Notes: generated by a model from the letters alone, not told the origin. 64,000 nt of DNA from Nitzschia sp. pyKryTriq1 (GCA_956465555.1 OY101131.1:881469-945468); one strand, 5' to 3'. Positions 48,194 through 59,852 are shown, numbered from the stretch's first letter. Made by a program: numbers and translations.

Positions 48194-49450
48194 TTATTCT
48201 TCGCATTCGATCGAAATCATGTGATCTTCAAGCAGGACTGCTAGATGATAGTACCACTCGACTGACATGTGAATGTTGTCTCCAGAGTTAAGATGAGGCA
48301 GTCCAACAGAGGCCTCAAAGACGTCCATAAAGGCGACGGCAGATCGGTTATATTCTGTAGAAATCAACCGACGCACTCCATCATTCCATGAACGCGTTTG
48401 ATTAATTGTTTGCGTGATCTTTCTAGTTGGTGTGGTCCGAAGCGGTGCGGTGTTCAGAATCCACAACACAAACGAGCACGTCTCCAATAACAAATCCAAA
48501 TACCATCGCACATTGCCCACAAATATGTCCCTGGTAAAAGACATGCGTGCCGCATCATGGATCCCGGCTCCCACTATGCAAGTTGGCTTTCCAAAATCTT
48601 TCACCAAGTCGGGCGTATTCCATTCTTGCTGTACGTAGTGCAGGATATTCTCTTGCGTAGTGGAATAGTTTGGAGATTGTAGCTCTACGTCCCTCGCATA
48701 TTCAATCGGCATGTATCCGCCGTAAACAAGTTTCTTCTTCTTGCCGAAAGGAGTAGCAGTACTGCCGATCCTACAGGTGCTTGCTGAACTATTGAGCACG
48801 TCACATTTCAAAAATGTGGGCTTGCATCCCGTGCATCCGGTACAGAAGCGTCTCCTGTTGTATTCAGCAGGACCTTCAAAGGTCTCGGGTTGGCGCCACT
48901 CGTCGCCCCTAATAGGATCCAAGAGAAAAATGTCGTTGTTTCCACACTGGCCGTGGCCGACACGAACTTCACACTTATACATGGTGTCTCCACTACAAGA
49001 CGAAGAAATCTGGATCTGAGCCCCCCCGACAAGGACAGGATCTAAGAATTTGAAGAGGTGGCTCGGACCGAAAGTTGAGTCACCGAACACTAGGAAACGG
49101 CGACCGATCCGCGACGATGGCAGCAGCGATTCCTCGCTGCAGACAATGCTTGATAGCATGGTTTCGCAATCGTTGGCGTCATTTGGCGGCGGCGCCCACA
49201 CACATTCTTTTTTCGTCGGTGCTCTTTCCCGCGGCGATTCTTGGCCAGCAAATGTTTTGCTCGCCCCCACCATCGATGTTACATCCGCGGATGTTGTTGT
49301 CGTTGATATTCTTACCGACGATGACAAGAAGCTTATACAAACAAGCACCAAAATGGAGAGGAGCCAGGCCGCTCGTCGTCCTGACCTGCAGGTGATTTGT
49401 TCCTCTCGTCCCTCCTGTTTGTCGGATTTCGAACGGAGTGTTACCGCCAT
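48194..49450 (-). CDS. SGNH/PC-esterase-like membrane-anchored protein
   Basis: A type II membrane protein of 418 residues from the ATG at 49450; the frame continues upstream only from a GTG. A signal-anchor lies at about residues 28-47 (AAWLLSILVLVCISFLSSSV). The lumenal domain shows FLVFGDSTFG with the GDS block at 123-125, several Cys pairs (CSGDTMYKC, CTGCTGC), FGKPTCIVGAGIHDAARM, and a C-terminal SGDNIHMSVEWYYHLA giving a D-x2-H pair. Spacing and motifs recall the PC-esterase/TBL superfamily, more distantly than the protein at 13609. It may be an acyltransferase or esterase of glycans. It is a separate locus from the main glycan run. Confidence 0.7.
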   Translation of the reverse strand: MAVTLRSKSDKQEGREEQITCRSGRRAAWLLSILVLVCISFLSSSVRISTTTTSADVTSMVGASKTFAGQESPRERAPTKKECVWAPPPNDANDCETMLSSIVCSEESLLPSSRIGRRFLVFGDSTFGPSHLFKFLDPVLVGGAQIQISSSCSGDTMYKCEVRVGHGQCGNNDIFLLDPIRGDEWRQPETFEGPAEYNRRRFCTGCTGCKPTFLKCDVLNSSASTCRIGSTATPFGKKKKLVYGGYMPIEYARDVELQSPNYSTTQENILHYVQQEWNTPDLVKDFGKPTCIVGAGIHDAARMSFTRDIFVGNVRWYLDLLLETCSFVLWILNTAPLRTTPTRKITQTINQTRSWNDGVRRLISTEYNRSAVAFMDVFEASVGLPHLNSGDNIHMSVEWYYHLAVLLEDHMISIECEE

Positions 49451-51091
49451 GATGATCGTGATGGATACTCCTTGAACTACCAGTACCGATGCGCTGGCTA
49501 GATGCACATGTTAGCAACTACTAGGCCATTCGTTCAAAGACTCGTGTATTATTATCGTTTCGCGTGGTGTTTTCTCTTCCTCCCCTTGCGTCGCCGTCGC
49601 CATCGCCATCCGCCATCCGCCATCCGCTATCCGCCCATCGTGTGATGGATGAAACTGTGTGTCGTGAATTGGATTTACAAGACTGTACATAGTACACAAG
49701 TATCGGAGACCTATTATGCGCCCCCGGCGCGCGCATCCCCCAAACTCCAACGCGCTTCAGCGCCACCAGACACGCAAATCCCTTTTGGAGTTTCTAGTTC
49801 TCGAACCCCTTACGCCTGCCCTTCGCTATGGTATGTCAGTTGTAGTGTGTCAGAACGTGCTAGTGTTGATTGGGCGTGACCGTGGCTGTTGCGAAGTCTC
49901 TAGTCTGATAAGTCGTACGAGTTACGAATGTTTCGTTTTCCAAATTATGATCCTATTTTATCTCTCTACTTTCTGCTTTTATGAATGTTCGAGATGGCCC
50001 CATGGGCCTGTTACACATGGTTTCCATGGGCCTTTAACTCGTGCTTTGTTGGGCCTTTAACTCTTGCTTCGTTGGGCCCAGAGCTCTTGATCTATTGGAC
50101 GTATAGTCCTCGGTCTCGTAATAGTATTGAGTAACGAGTCGAAGCCAAGGGTTGGTAGGGGACGAGGCCATTTTTCGAAGGAGCTGGATGACGTTCCAAT
50201 ACACCCCAAACATTCCCGATGGCGACCAACACCAAATCTTGTGGACCGATTCCGCAATTTCTTCAAACCCACCTAAACAACATCACACACCTAACCTCAC
50301 TTCTCCCCGAACAGAAACCGTGACGTCCCTGTCACCCCCGGGTTGTTAACGCCTCCCCGTAGATCTCTGCGATTGTCCACTCCTCTGGGAATGGCTACCA
50401 AAGGACTACGTAAAATAGATATTCATATTGCTATTGCTACTACCTACTAGTAGTACTACTACTACCTACTCGTACCGTTCGTTATCACAAACGAGTACCG
50501 TACGTATCTCTACTCTAGTACTACTACTAGTATTCCTACTTCTTGCACTTTTTCGTTCTGCTTCAAGATATAATAGTACTAATAGTAGTAGCTAGTTGTA
50601 GGACCTTCTATAACGGACCCCTCATCAACAATCTTATTCGTATACTATAAGTACTACTACTACTACTACTACTTGCTCGTCCACTACTATCTACTACAGT
50701 AGTACATGATCTGCACAGTATGGTATTTTAATCTCTACTACTAGAGACGATTACTAGCTAGTACTAGTACTAGCTCCATCTTTATTATTTCTCGATCAAA
50801 GAAGAAGAAGAAGAAGAAGAATCATCATGGATCATCATCAATGTAGTACAAAAGACCTCCAGCAAACCACTCTCATCGGACAATCAGAAATCAGAAGGCC
50901 ACTTGTCTGTCCTTCGCTCGTTGGGGGTATCCAGTCTGTTTCCATTATCCTTCGTGTATGAACGCGGCGACGCTGGCTATTTATACGGAATAGCATCCTC
51001 ATCCTCATCCTCCTCATCCTCATCCTCATCCTCATCCTCATCCTCATCCTCATCATATCATCATCATACTACTACTAATACAACTACTAAT
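49451..51091. other. Intergenic region with repeat copy D and duplicated segment copy 2
   Basis: Contains dispersed repeat copy D at about 49771-49828 (ACGCAAATCCCTTTTGGAG, then CTCGAACCCCTTACGCCTGC). Tandem TTGGGCCTTTAACTC units lie at about 50022-50092. The 47095 segment has a second copy at about 50440-50720. A (CTCATC)n run at about 50996-51055 lies just before the oxygenase start. No gene is supported. Confidence 0.6.
50440..50720 (+). repeat. Duplicated noncoding segment, copy 2
   Basis: Second copy of 47095-47345, with the same block order but differing lengths of CTA/TAG microsatellites. It lies about 370 bp upstream of the 2OG oxygenase ATG. Either it carries promoter sequence copied to a second place or it is a dispersed repeat. 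Confidence 0.7.
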
Positions 51092-52780
51092 ATGGTTCAA
51101 GTTCGGACAGTCGATATTTCCAGTTGGACAAAGCCTCCATCATCAGGTGATGCCGTTGTTGGTGGTGGTGGTGGTGTTGTGCCGGTCATATCTCCCGAAC
51201 AAGAAGAATGTGTGAAAGAATTCCGACTCGCCATGACCGAGCTCGGCATGGTTTGGATTATCGGTCATGGAATTCCTACCAAGTTATTGGACGAGTGCTA
51301 TGCCTCCTGCCAAGAATGGTTTTCGCAACACGATAGGGATACCAAACTCCGATTCAATCACGGACCGTACGGATGTCCACAAGGTGGTTATACGGCACAA
51401 GGCATTGAAGCCGTAGCCGCCTCCGAATTGGGTAACCAAGAAGCACGAGATCAACCCGATATCATTGAAAGTTTTGTGTTTCGTGGCATGCCCAAAGAGG
51501 AGGAGGAGGAGGAGGAGGAGGATGATCATGATGATTCTAATAATCATGCGAGTACAAGTGCACTTCTACTACCGGCACAACTGACCCATGCGGCACGACA
51601 ATACTATCCTCACATGTGTCGATTGTTGCGAATCCTTCATCGAATTTTATGTCATGCCTTGGGTCTTGTGGACGATCCCGATTACTTTTATACCCACAAT
51701 ATCCTCTCGGACAACGCCAACGACGACCATGATATCGAAACCAACCAGCGAGAAAAAGGAAATAATATACATTCCTTAAAGTTCTCGTACTATCCCCCTT
51801 CTCCGCCACAACAACAGCAAGAAAAAGAAGACAAGGATGACCATGATGATGGAATAGCAACAGGACGACTACTACCGAAACAGCAACAACAACAACAACA
51901 GCAACAACAACGACTTCGATATGGTGCTCATACGGACTTTCAAGACATTACTATTCTACGACCCGATCCCAACGATTGGACTCCTCTTGTAAGACAACGA
52001 GACGAAAAAATAGTAATAGGGGCAGCAGCAGGGGCAGTAGTAGCGGAGGACAATTCTTCTTCTTCCACCGTCACCACACCAGCAGCAAAAGCAGCAGCAA
52101 CAACACCAACACCAACAACAACAACAACACCAACAACAACACCCACGACGATGATGATTCCTACAACAGGAGGCCTACAAGTTTGGGATCGAGTCGCCCA
52201 ACAATGGATACCGGCCATTTTACCCAAAACCAGCACGACGACGAATGGCAATGATGACAATGGCGATCATGATCATGGTCATGATCATGGTCATGGTCAT
52301 CATGATAATGGCGATGCCTTGTGTGTCAATTTGGGTGACTTTTGGAATATTTGGAGTGACGGACAATTTGTGAGTCCATTGCATCGTGTTACCAATAGTG
52401 GATGGGAATTGGAAGCGCAAGAGATGCAGCAAAAGCAACAGCAGGCAACAAATACAACAACAACAACAACAAGAGGTAGTACTACGACCGCTACTCCTGC
52501 TCGTCCTCGATCATCCATTGTGTTCTTTTCCGTCCCCAATCCCGATTCGATTGTGGAACCATTAGTAGTGCCCGCCGCTGCTGAACGTTCTTCTACTTCT
52601 TCCTCTGATGACACTACTACTAGTACTACCGGTAGTACTAGTACGACGACGACGCAAAGGAGCAGAATGACAGCAGGAGAACATTTGGCCATGAAACTGG
52701 CCCGTATCAACAACAATGACAGCAGCAACAGCAATACCAAGGACGACGAAAAAGACAACGACGACGGCGAGAATGCCTAA
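51092..52780 (+). CDS. 2-oxoglutarate/Fe(II) dioxygenase of the isopenicillin N synthase-like family
   Basis: 562 residues from the ATG at 51092 (MVQVRTVDISSW). The frame also extends upstream from a TTG through a poly-Ser run that is better read as 5' leader. The N-terminal DIOX_N-type domain has VPVISPEQEECVKEFRLAMTE and LGMVWIIGHGIP. The core has YGAHTDFQDITIL with iron ligands H280 and D282, NLGDFWNIWSDGQFVSPLHRV with the distal His431, and RPRSSIVFFSVPNPDS with R473/S475 as the 2-oxoglutarate clamp. Long acidic, Gln-rich and Thr/Ala-rich insertions separate these blocks, including one between HxD and the distal His (about 300-400). A soluble oxidase is expected. The substrate is unknown; relatives include plant gibberellin/ACC oxidases and fungal oxidases. 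Confidence 0.85.
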   Translation: MVQVRTVDISSWTKPPSSGDAVVGGGGGVVPVISPEQEECVKEFRLAMTELGMVWIIGHGIPTKLLDECYASCQEWFSQHDRDTKLRFNHGPYGCPQGGYTAQGIEAVAASELGNQEARDQPDIIESFVFRGMPKEEEEEEEEDDHDDSNNHASTSALLLPAQLTHAARQYYPHMCRLLRILHRILCHALGLVDDPDYFYTHNILSDNANDDHDIETNQREKGNNIHSLKFSYYPPSPPQQQQEKEDKDDHDDGIATGRLLPKQQQQQQQQQQRLRYGAHTDFQDITILRPDPNDWTPLVRQRDEKIVIGAAAGAVVAEDNSSSSTVTTPAAKAAATTPTPTTTTTPTTTPTTMMIPTTGGLQVWDRVAQQWIPAILPKTSTTTNGNDDNGDHDHGHDHGHGHHDNGDALCVNLGDFWNIWSDGQFVSPLHRVTNSGWELEAQEMQQKQQQATNTTTTTTRGSTTTATPARPRSSIVFFSVPNPDSIVEPLVVPAAAERSSTSSSDDTTTSTTGSTSTTTTQRSRMTAGEHLAMKLARINNNDSSNSNTKDDEKDNDDGENA

Positions 52781-54390
52781 GCATTCTCCTCTTTTGGATT
52801 GCGTGCGTGCGTTGGTGGTGCTGAACCAGAAGAATTATCATCATGAGCAACAACAACAATGATGATGATGATGAAGATTACTGATTCGGACGATGATTGC
52901 GACCTAGTACTACTACTACCTGTGCCTCCTCCTCCTACTACTCTAGTAGTACTATTATGTATTATAGTACTTAGCTATCGTCCAACACAACAAGAACGAG
53001 GAAATTCGCCAAGAACCATCTCGTCATGCAGAATGGAAAAAGAGCAGGAATTTGCAGGAGAAACAGCAAGAAGGCAACAACCCTGCCAGATTTCGTCGAA
53101 AGAGGACGAGCAATGAACAACAAACCTACCCTCCTCGCTCAAGTACTAGTCTACTCCTGCTGCTACTAGTAGTACTGTATAGTCCCGCACCGCCATCGGC
53201 CAACCAACATCGGCCCACCACCCGCAGCAGAATCACGGCACCAGGAGACTCCGGTCGGTCGGTCGGTACAAGCAAGAAGAAGTACCATACTACTCATTCG
53301 ACACACCCGCTCTCCTACTAGTAGTAGCCCTGATAGTTCTACTACCAAGAAGTCCGGTACGTAACGACGACCATACGCATTCCCACTACTACTAGTAGTA
53401 ACTGTAGAGTTCTCGAAGCAAGCCGAATGAAGCTCCTCGCTCAAACAAGAAGAACGAACGAAGAAGAAGCTCTTCGAATGAAGTCGATGAAGCAATGAAG
53501 AAACTCACACGCGCGACAGTAAGTTACTACTACTCCACTCTACTACTAGTAGTAGGGGAAAAAATCGCTGCCTTGTAGAGCCATGTTAGTATTTATCGTT
53601 TGAGATGCTCGTGAAACAAAAGGCAGTAGTGGTAATCGAGTTTGCGAAGCCCTTGTTCGTTTGCCTTCGGCAATGCTGGAATGAAACGAACAAAGCTGCG
53701 GTATTATGTAGACAGTAGTGTGTGAGCGAGCCGAATGCAACCATCATCACAGTATCGAGTTCTCATCTTTGATTTTATTATTGTTTTTCGTTCTTGCTAG
53801 AGTGGAGTACTACTACAAGCAGACTCTCTAAAAGGCACGTGCGTGATGGAGTTCTCTTTGGATACATTATGAGAACATTATTGTTGTTTTCAACAAGACG
53901 CATTTTCGCGATCAGAAGACGGCGTCAAGGACCGACAATACACGGTAATGCACGTTCTTTGAAAGATATTAAAATTTCTGCTACCCAACGAAAGAAAAAG
54001 AATATGGGCACCGATGTGATACAAGGCATAATTAAATTGAAGAATGGTAAAAGAAGAGAACTTCCAACGATGTTCTCGTTTCGAGCTCACATTATTTGGG
54101 TGTTCCCATCGATGGTCTTATGCTCGAACAATATTCTTCGTTTCGTTCAATTCACGAGAAAAAAAGCAATCGTATTGCGGTAATGATAGTCAGTATATCC
54201 AGTAGCATATAGTGTTGCTTCGCGTTTGCTGATGGATTAAATCATCTGAAATCATGCTTCTTCTTTTTTCTCTGGCCGTGCATCGAGCGTAGTTGTATCG
54301 CAGAGGTCTCTCGTCATAAAAAATTCAACGGATTACACAATATTCAAACCCACAAAGACCAACCAGGAGAGTAAACAACGATACGCCAGC
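52781..54390. other. Intergenic, no supported gene
   Basis: Contains ACTACTACTAGTAGTAG palindromes near 53385-53400 and 53536-53556, and GGTCGGTCGG at about 53253-53266. A 129-codon frame at 53794-54183 is basic and lacks any recognised domain. It is too weak to call a gene. Confidence 0.45.
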
Positions 54391-56152
54391 ATGAAATTGC
54401 TGCTTCCAATCCTACTACTTTGTAGTCACGCTCGACGAGGAGGTACGTGCTAGTAGTGGAGAGAGCTATTGAGGTTTTTTATCCAACGAATATTGTTGTT
54501 CTTGTTCTTTTGCTGATCATTCTTTCTCATGATGGTGTCTTGTATTGTGCAACACGATATCAACAGCGACCGCCTTCCTTCAAACGACTCTCGATCAAGA
54601 GAGCTCTGGTGTAAGTACGAGAGGTGGAACAGAAAGGTTGATCACGCAATAACAGAACCTGCATGTTTGTTGGCTCACACGTTGTTTGGTTTTCATTGTC
54701 AAATAGATTGAGGAGCGATCCTTGTTCGAAGACCTTGGCGCGGGTGCTGTGAGCCAGGTTGACGCCTTGCAGCTTCGATGGGAGATTGATCCCACTTCCT
54801 GGGATCTCAGGCCCAATCCGAACGGGGACGGCTACCATACTCTTACAGTTGAGCACGGCATTGGTTCGGAAAGGGAGGAACAGTATAACGCCTTTTACAT
54901 CTACTACGATCCGAATTTTGCAGCAACTGGAGCTTATAACGATGCCGCACAAAGGAAATTGGCATGCAGGACCGATGGAGGAATGCTGCTTGGAGGCGTA
55001 GGGACAACTGCCTGGGACAAGACGCTAGAGACGGGAACGGTCCTCCAGGCCAGGCAAAATATCAGACCGGCAGATCATGTTTTGGACCACTCCATGAGGA
55101 AAGCAAACCTTCAGTTCAGGTTCGGCAGGGACTTGGCAAGCAGTGGCCTCATCTACAAACCAAGAATTGGCAACCCACCAGGCAGGCAGGTAGCCTATCT
55201 CAAGTTCTGTGTCGAATTCGTGATGCAAACTGAATCGAACGGTGTTTCAGTTGCAAGCAGAGACATGAATTCCAGAGAGTTGGCTGTCCTCATGGCAATT
55301 GAGTTGGATAGCAACTTTGACACGACGACCGCCGAAATCTTGAGATTCACAACCGAGCCCGCGGACCCTACACTCAATGGAAATGAAGATACCATCGAGT
55401 TTGGCGTCACCGCCATGATCCGCCCACCAGGGGCTAAAGCACTTTCTCGCAGTGTTCCTACCACGCTGTACAAGCCTGGACAGGCCGTGTCGGTGTGCGC
55501 TTGTGCCGACGAGTATCCATTGACTGCGGTGGGCAACTTTGGATTCTTGAGTCTCAGCACGGAAAACAGGGATCAAACTGGAACATATAATGAGCCGGTC
55601 GTTCTCATCAATAGCCAGAGGAATCAACAAAACGGCAAGACCATTAACATGGATGCCTTGCAAGTTGTGATCGCCAGGAGAGACAGTACAGGGAGATCAG
55701 AATTTGATGCCAAACTCTCGGGCGCGGGAGGCGTGACAAATTCAATGGACCCAACAAGCACGTCAGCTGTTTGGAGAAGGGATGACTTTCTCGAGAGAGT
55801 TCATTGTCGATGCTGGGACTGTGCTTTGGATAACGCCTTTTTTGATCTCGACTTTGACAGGGCTAATAATCAGAAGATCGTCTACGTCGATGGTGTGATC
55901 GACCTTTGGATTGGTCCGACCAACCCTGCCAATGTCCGAAGACTGGAGCATGGATCATTTCGCCGTGTCCTTCAGGTGGACGATGGCGCAGAACAAGAGA
56001 CCATCCAGGAAGAAGCGTTCCACACCGTCATTACACTTGAGCAAGTGAACGATGACGCTGCTGCACCTCGTACTTCTACTACTACCCTCATGGTCGGTGC
56101 AGTCCTCGTTGGAAGTGTCCTCTTGACCTTGCTGTCCTCGTCTATCATCTAG
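54391..56152 (+). CDS. Three-exon secreted protein with GPI-like C-terminal tail
   Basis: Exon 1 (54391-54442) encodes a short signal peptide, MKLLLPILLLCSHARRG. Donor GTACGT follows. Exon 2 (54567-54610) completes codon 18 and ends at a perfect donor GTAAGT. Exon 3 starts at 54707 after AAATAG and runs to 56152. The introns are 124 and 96 nt and all phases agree. The protein is about 513 residues. The mature part is beta-rich with few cysteines (VCACADEY, VHCRCWDCALD) and no recognisable enzyme motif. The end, TLMVGAVLVGSVLLTLLSSS followed by II, is a hydrophobic tail preceded by small residues, as in GPI-anchor signals or a C-terminal membrane anchor. Likely a surface protein. Family not recognised. 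Confidence 0.72.
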
Positions 56153-57052
56153 TAGTAGGATTGAAAGGAAGACGACGACCACCATTCGACAGGTCCTTAC
56201 CGGTACATATTGCTGTCTCTTGCATGATTAACCACGAACGAGACGCCCCTCATTGATGTGGATCGATACATTGAATGATTTTCTGTGTGGATGAATGAAT
56301 GAATGCATGCATGCATGGAATACGAAACAAGAAAAAGAAGAATGATGAGAACGCGGATGGAAGGATGGATGGATGGAGTCGAGTCCGTAGTAGTACAAAT
56401 GAATAATATAATAAAGAGGGACGCAACACTTACAGCAGAGAGTAGTAGTAGCTCTACTCATCCTCGAGTACTATCATGATATTATGGAGCGCTGTTACCA
56501 TCACCACCTCCACCACCAGCAGCAGCATGATCTATCAATCATCAGGGTGTTGGAGCGCTCTCACAACAACAACACCACCACCACCATGATCAATCAATCA
56601 TCAGGGTGTTGGTGGTGGTGGTGGTGTTGGTGCTGCTGGCATCTTTCGTGTTGATCGAATCATCATCGTTTCACGTGTCTGTCGAGCTGAGGATATTATC
56701 ATTATTATACCACATACAGCTGCTCCACACCATCACCACCTCCACCACTTCCACCGTTCTCGTCGTTGCACGAGAAGAAAGCACCACCACCAGTAGCACC
56801 ACCACCAGTAGCAGTATTAGAAGCAGCAGCAGCAGGAGCAGCAGCACCACTTCCAGCAGTCGAGCAGAACAACCACAACAACCACAACCACAATAGGTAG
56901 GTAGATAGGTAGGTATTGATTGATTGATTTACGTGGCATATCGAAGCAATTCTTCGGTCGTATCAATCTTGTTGTTTCGTCCTACAACAACAACAAAAGG
57001 TATGTCGAGCAATATAGAAAAAGGCAAAAGGCAATCAGCAATGACGGAAAAT

Positions 57053-57091
<39 letters not shown>

Positions 57092-57191
57092 ATGACGATG
57101 ATGATAATGATAATGATGTAGACAAGGAGGACATTGTTCGTCGTCTTTGTTCGTTCGTTCGTTCGTTCGCACACGTCCTCGTCCTGGTGTA
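56153..57191. other. Intergenic, simple repeats
   Basis: Contains ATGCATGC runs near 56303-56316, a (GGTGGT)n/(CACCAC)n cluster at 56500-56630 and 56725-56870, and a (TG)n run at 57053-57089. Open frames here are translated microsatellites. No gene is supported. Confidence 0.5.
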
Positions 57192-58658
57192 CTATAGTAG
57201 TAAGTATGTGTACGTACCTGCAACATGGGCAATCAAATCTCCCTTGTGATAATATTCCGAATGCATATACCATGGTTCTTGTTGTATCGTTTCCGGATGT
57301 TGTTGATACTCTTGCGCTTGTTGCGGTGTGATCCATTTCGTGACACTATTAAAGGAACATCGGGGTGGGACAACGACATGTCGTTCCCATTCCGTAGGGG
57401 GCATGCGTTGCGTCAGGTAGGCATATAACGCATCATTATCGCCCGATACGCTCAATCCCTTGACACGAACATAATCGTTCATATTCCACCAAGTGTTCAA
57501 AAAATGTTTGGACCATTTCGAATTGCGAATCATCCATGCGCCGGCATTGTAACTATCGGATTTTTGACGTGTCACGACAAAGTCCGGTCCAACATCATCA
57601 TCAATATCAGTATCATCATTATCAGTATCATCAGTATCATCAGTATCAGTATCATTGTGATTCTCACTCCTGGGTCGACGACGACGACGACGTACTGGTG
57701 CTGGAATAATATCTTCGAATCGTTTTTCGCTATTCATAATGACTGTATCAGCATCCAACCATACCACCCAATCACAATGTTGATAATGACGATGTTGTTG
57801 TTGTTGTTGCTGTTCTTGCAGTTTCGTTTGCGTCATTTTGCTTTTGCTTTTGCTTTCATCCTCCAAAGAAGTTGTTGTTGTTGTTGTTACTGGTACTGCT
57901 GGTACTGTTACTGCTGGTACTGGTATTGGTATCCCATATTCTAATAAATGATATACGGCCTTGATTTTACTCCACGACGGTGGTCGAGAGTTATCCAACA
58001 GGTACGACGAATCGACGAGATGATATCCATGCTTGTCGCAATACGCTTGTTTATTCGGCCACGTCATTGCCAACAAGGTATCAAATTGACGCCATTTCAA
58101 TAGTTTTTGGGCCGTATCGGCCTGCTGTTGATCCGTCAGGGTCGTGACACAAATACTAATGTTATTTTTTGTATTTGTATTTGTAGAAGAAGTAGAAGAA
58201 GTAGATGTATTCGTAGAAGTAGAACTTGTTGAACTTGTACTTGTAGAACTTGTACTGGATGATGATGTGGATGATAGGGTGGGATAGTCGACGGCGGGAC
58301 AGTCACGGGAAAGAAATTGAATGGGAGCCGGTGCCCATGTTTGGGTATTCAATTTCCAGGCAATCATCCTATGGACCGTCAGTGATATCATTCCGACCAA
58401 CGTAAGTACCGCGAGGACGGCTGGACGACGACAGTAGCGCCGGACGATGCCGCCCATCCACAACCACAATGGCAACAACACGACATTCGTCCCGAGTCTC
58501 TTGTTTGTGTGTCGGTGGCGGCGGCCTTTGTTATTATTGTTAGTATTCTTGAAGATGCTGCTCTTGCTGCTGCTGCTGCTGCTGCGGCCGTCATTGGTAC
58601 CGCCGTTGCTGCTGCTTTGGCTGATAATATTACCAGCAGCAGCAGCAGCAGCAGTCAT
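57192..58658 (-). CDS. GT34-like (MNN10/GMA12-type) glycosyltransferase
   Basis: A type II membrane protein. I place the start at the ATG at 58658, giving 488 residues (MTAAAAAAGN). An ATG at 58973 would add a Ser/Thr-rich 105-residue leader that looks like translated repeats. A signal-anchor lies in AVLAVLTLVGMISLTVHRM. A Ser/Thr microsatellite linker precedes the catalytic domain. GT34 blocks are in order: NKQAYCDKHGYHLV, PPSWSKIKAVYHLLE, CDWVVWLDADTVIMN with DAD at about 302-304, SYNAGAWMIRNSKW, LSVSGDNDALYAYL, and YYHKGDLIAHVAG. GT34 enzymes are alpha-galactosyl-, mannosyl- or xylosyltransferases of the Golgi. Acidic and Gln-rich inserts break the domain in two places. The sugar specificity is unknown. 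Confidence 0.88.
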   Translation of the reverse strand: MTAAAAAAGNIISQSSSNGGTNDGRSSSSSSKSSIFKNTNNNNKGRRHRHTNKRLGTNVVLLPLWLWMGGIVRRYCRRPAVLAVLTLVGMISLTVHRMIAWKLNTQTWAPAPIQFLSRDCPAVDYPTLSSTSSSSTSSTSTSSTSSTSTNTSTSSTSSTNTNTKNNISICVTTLTDQQQADTAQKLLKWRQFDTLLAMTWPNKQAYCDKHGYHLVDSSYLLDNSRPPSWSKIKAVYHLLEYGIPIPVPAVTVPAVPVTTTTTTSLEDESKSKSKMTQTKLQEQQQQQQHRHYQHCDWVVWLDADTVIMNSEKRFEDIIPAPVRRRRRRPRSENHNDTDTDDTDDTDNDDTDIDDDVGPDFVVTRQKSDSYNAGAWMIRNSKWSKHFLNTWWNMNDYVRVKGLSVSGDNDALYAYLTQRMPPTEWERHVVVPPRCSFNSVTKWITPQQAQEYQQHPETIQQEPWYMHSEYYHKGDLIAHVAGTYTYLLL

Positions 58659-59852
58659 ATTGGTAGTCGTAGTATTGGTAGTAGTAGTAGTAGTAGTATT
58701 GGTAGTAGTAGTAGTAGTCGGTAGGAGCAACAAAGACGACGAAGACAACGAAGAGGAAGACAAAGACGAAAATGTCACTATTATGGTTATTTGGATGGAG
58801 AGAAAGGTCCAACAGTAAGTGTTTTTGTGTGGGTTTTGTCGTGGCTGCTTTCCTACCGGTAGTAGTACAAACCAGTACACGGGTACTTGGGAAGGTACCT
58901 GTACCGCATGATCGGATGTTATCCTTGATCGAAAACGCTGCTGTTGAGTTGTGCGGGCGAGGCACGCTCTCATCGGCACACTCGCTCAATGTACCGGTAC
59001 TTAAATAACCGTACGTCCCGGTACGTATCGTACGACACAGGTAAGAGCGTGCAGTAAGTGTGTCATTGTCGTCGAGGATAATCTTTTAACGAATGATAGT
59101 ACCATTCATTCATTCATTCATTCATTCATGTGCAAAGATCGCGTCACGCCCCCCCCCCCCCCGCCCCCGGCGCGCCCGCCCGCCCGCTCGCGGACATTCG
59201 TACGTAACCAAGTACGTACAGTACCAATTACTACCTGTACAAGGGAGACGCAGGATACAGAGGAGGAGGAGCAGACAGACGCGTTACGACCACATCGACG
59301 GGATGATTGCAACATAACTACATACCGTGGTCAAGAAGGAAGAACTACACAATACTATTACACTACAAACAGAGTACCCTACTATCGTACCGTACCGTAT
59401 CGTACCGTACCGTACTTCCATAGGTAGCTAGCTAGCTAGCTAGCTATCTAGAGTAGAGAGGGTCCCGCCAGAGGACTAGTAGTAGACCACGCAAGCGGTG
59501 AGCGATACCACTCCTCCTGAGTGATACGTACTTCGACTACTAGCTAGTAGGCATCATCATCATCATAATCACTAGGTAGGTAGTATCATCACTAGTAGAG
59601 TACCTACTACTAATACTAGTAGCATCATCATCATCGTCGTCGTCGTCGTCGTCGTCTCACCACCGCAACAACATAATAGTAGTACATTATTATTTATGAT
59701 TGTGATGATTATGATGTTGATGATGTTGATGATGTTGATGATGTTGATGATGTTGATGATGTTGATGATGTTGATGATGTTGATGATGTTGATGATGTTG
59801 ATGATGATGATGATGATGATGATGATTACTACTATTCCTGTCCTGCTGGTGC
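58659..59852. other. Intergenic region with a 9-bp minisatellite
   Basis: The GT34 5' flank carries ACCGGTAC motifs near 58855 and 58992. A (CATT)n run is at 59104-59128 and a C-rich run at 59150-59162. CCGTACCGTA repeats lie at about 59388-59412 and GCTAGCTAGCTA near 59427-59446. A minisatellite of ATGATGTTG units, roughly ten copies, occupies about 59711-59802. No gene is supported. Confidence 0.55.

Noticed and set aside
53794-54183. 129-codon plus-strand open frame
   Set aside because: Basic and AT-rich with no domain, leader or splice support. Length is not exceptional for an intergenic frame.
58659-58979. N-terminal extension of the GT34-like protein
   Set aside because: Open only through Ser/Thr repeat sequence, and the ORF begins at a GTG. 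The single upstream ATG (58973) is less convincing than 58658, but is not excluded.
59711-59802. CRISPR-like array considered for the regular repeats
   Set aside because: A simple 9-bp minisatellite with no spacers, in a eukaryotic genome.
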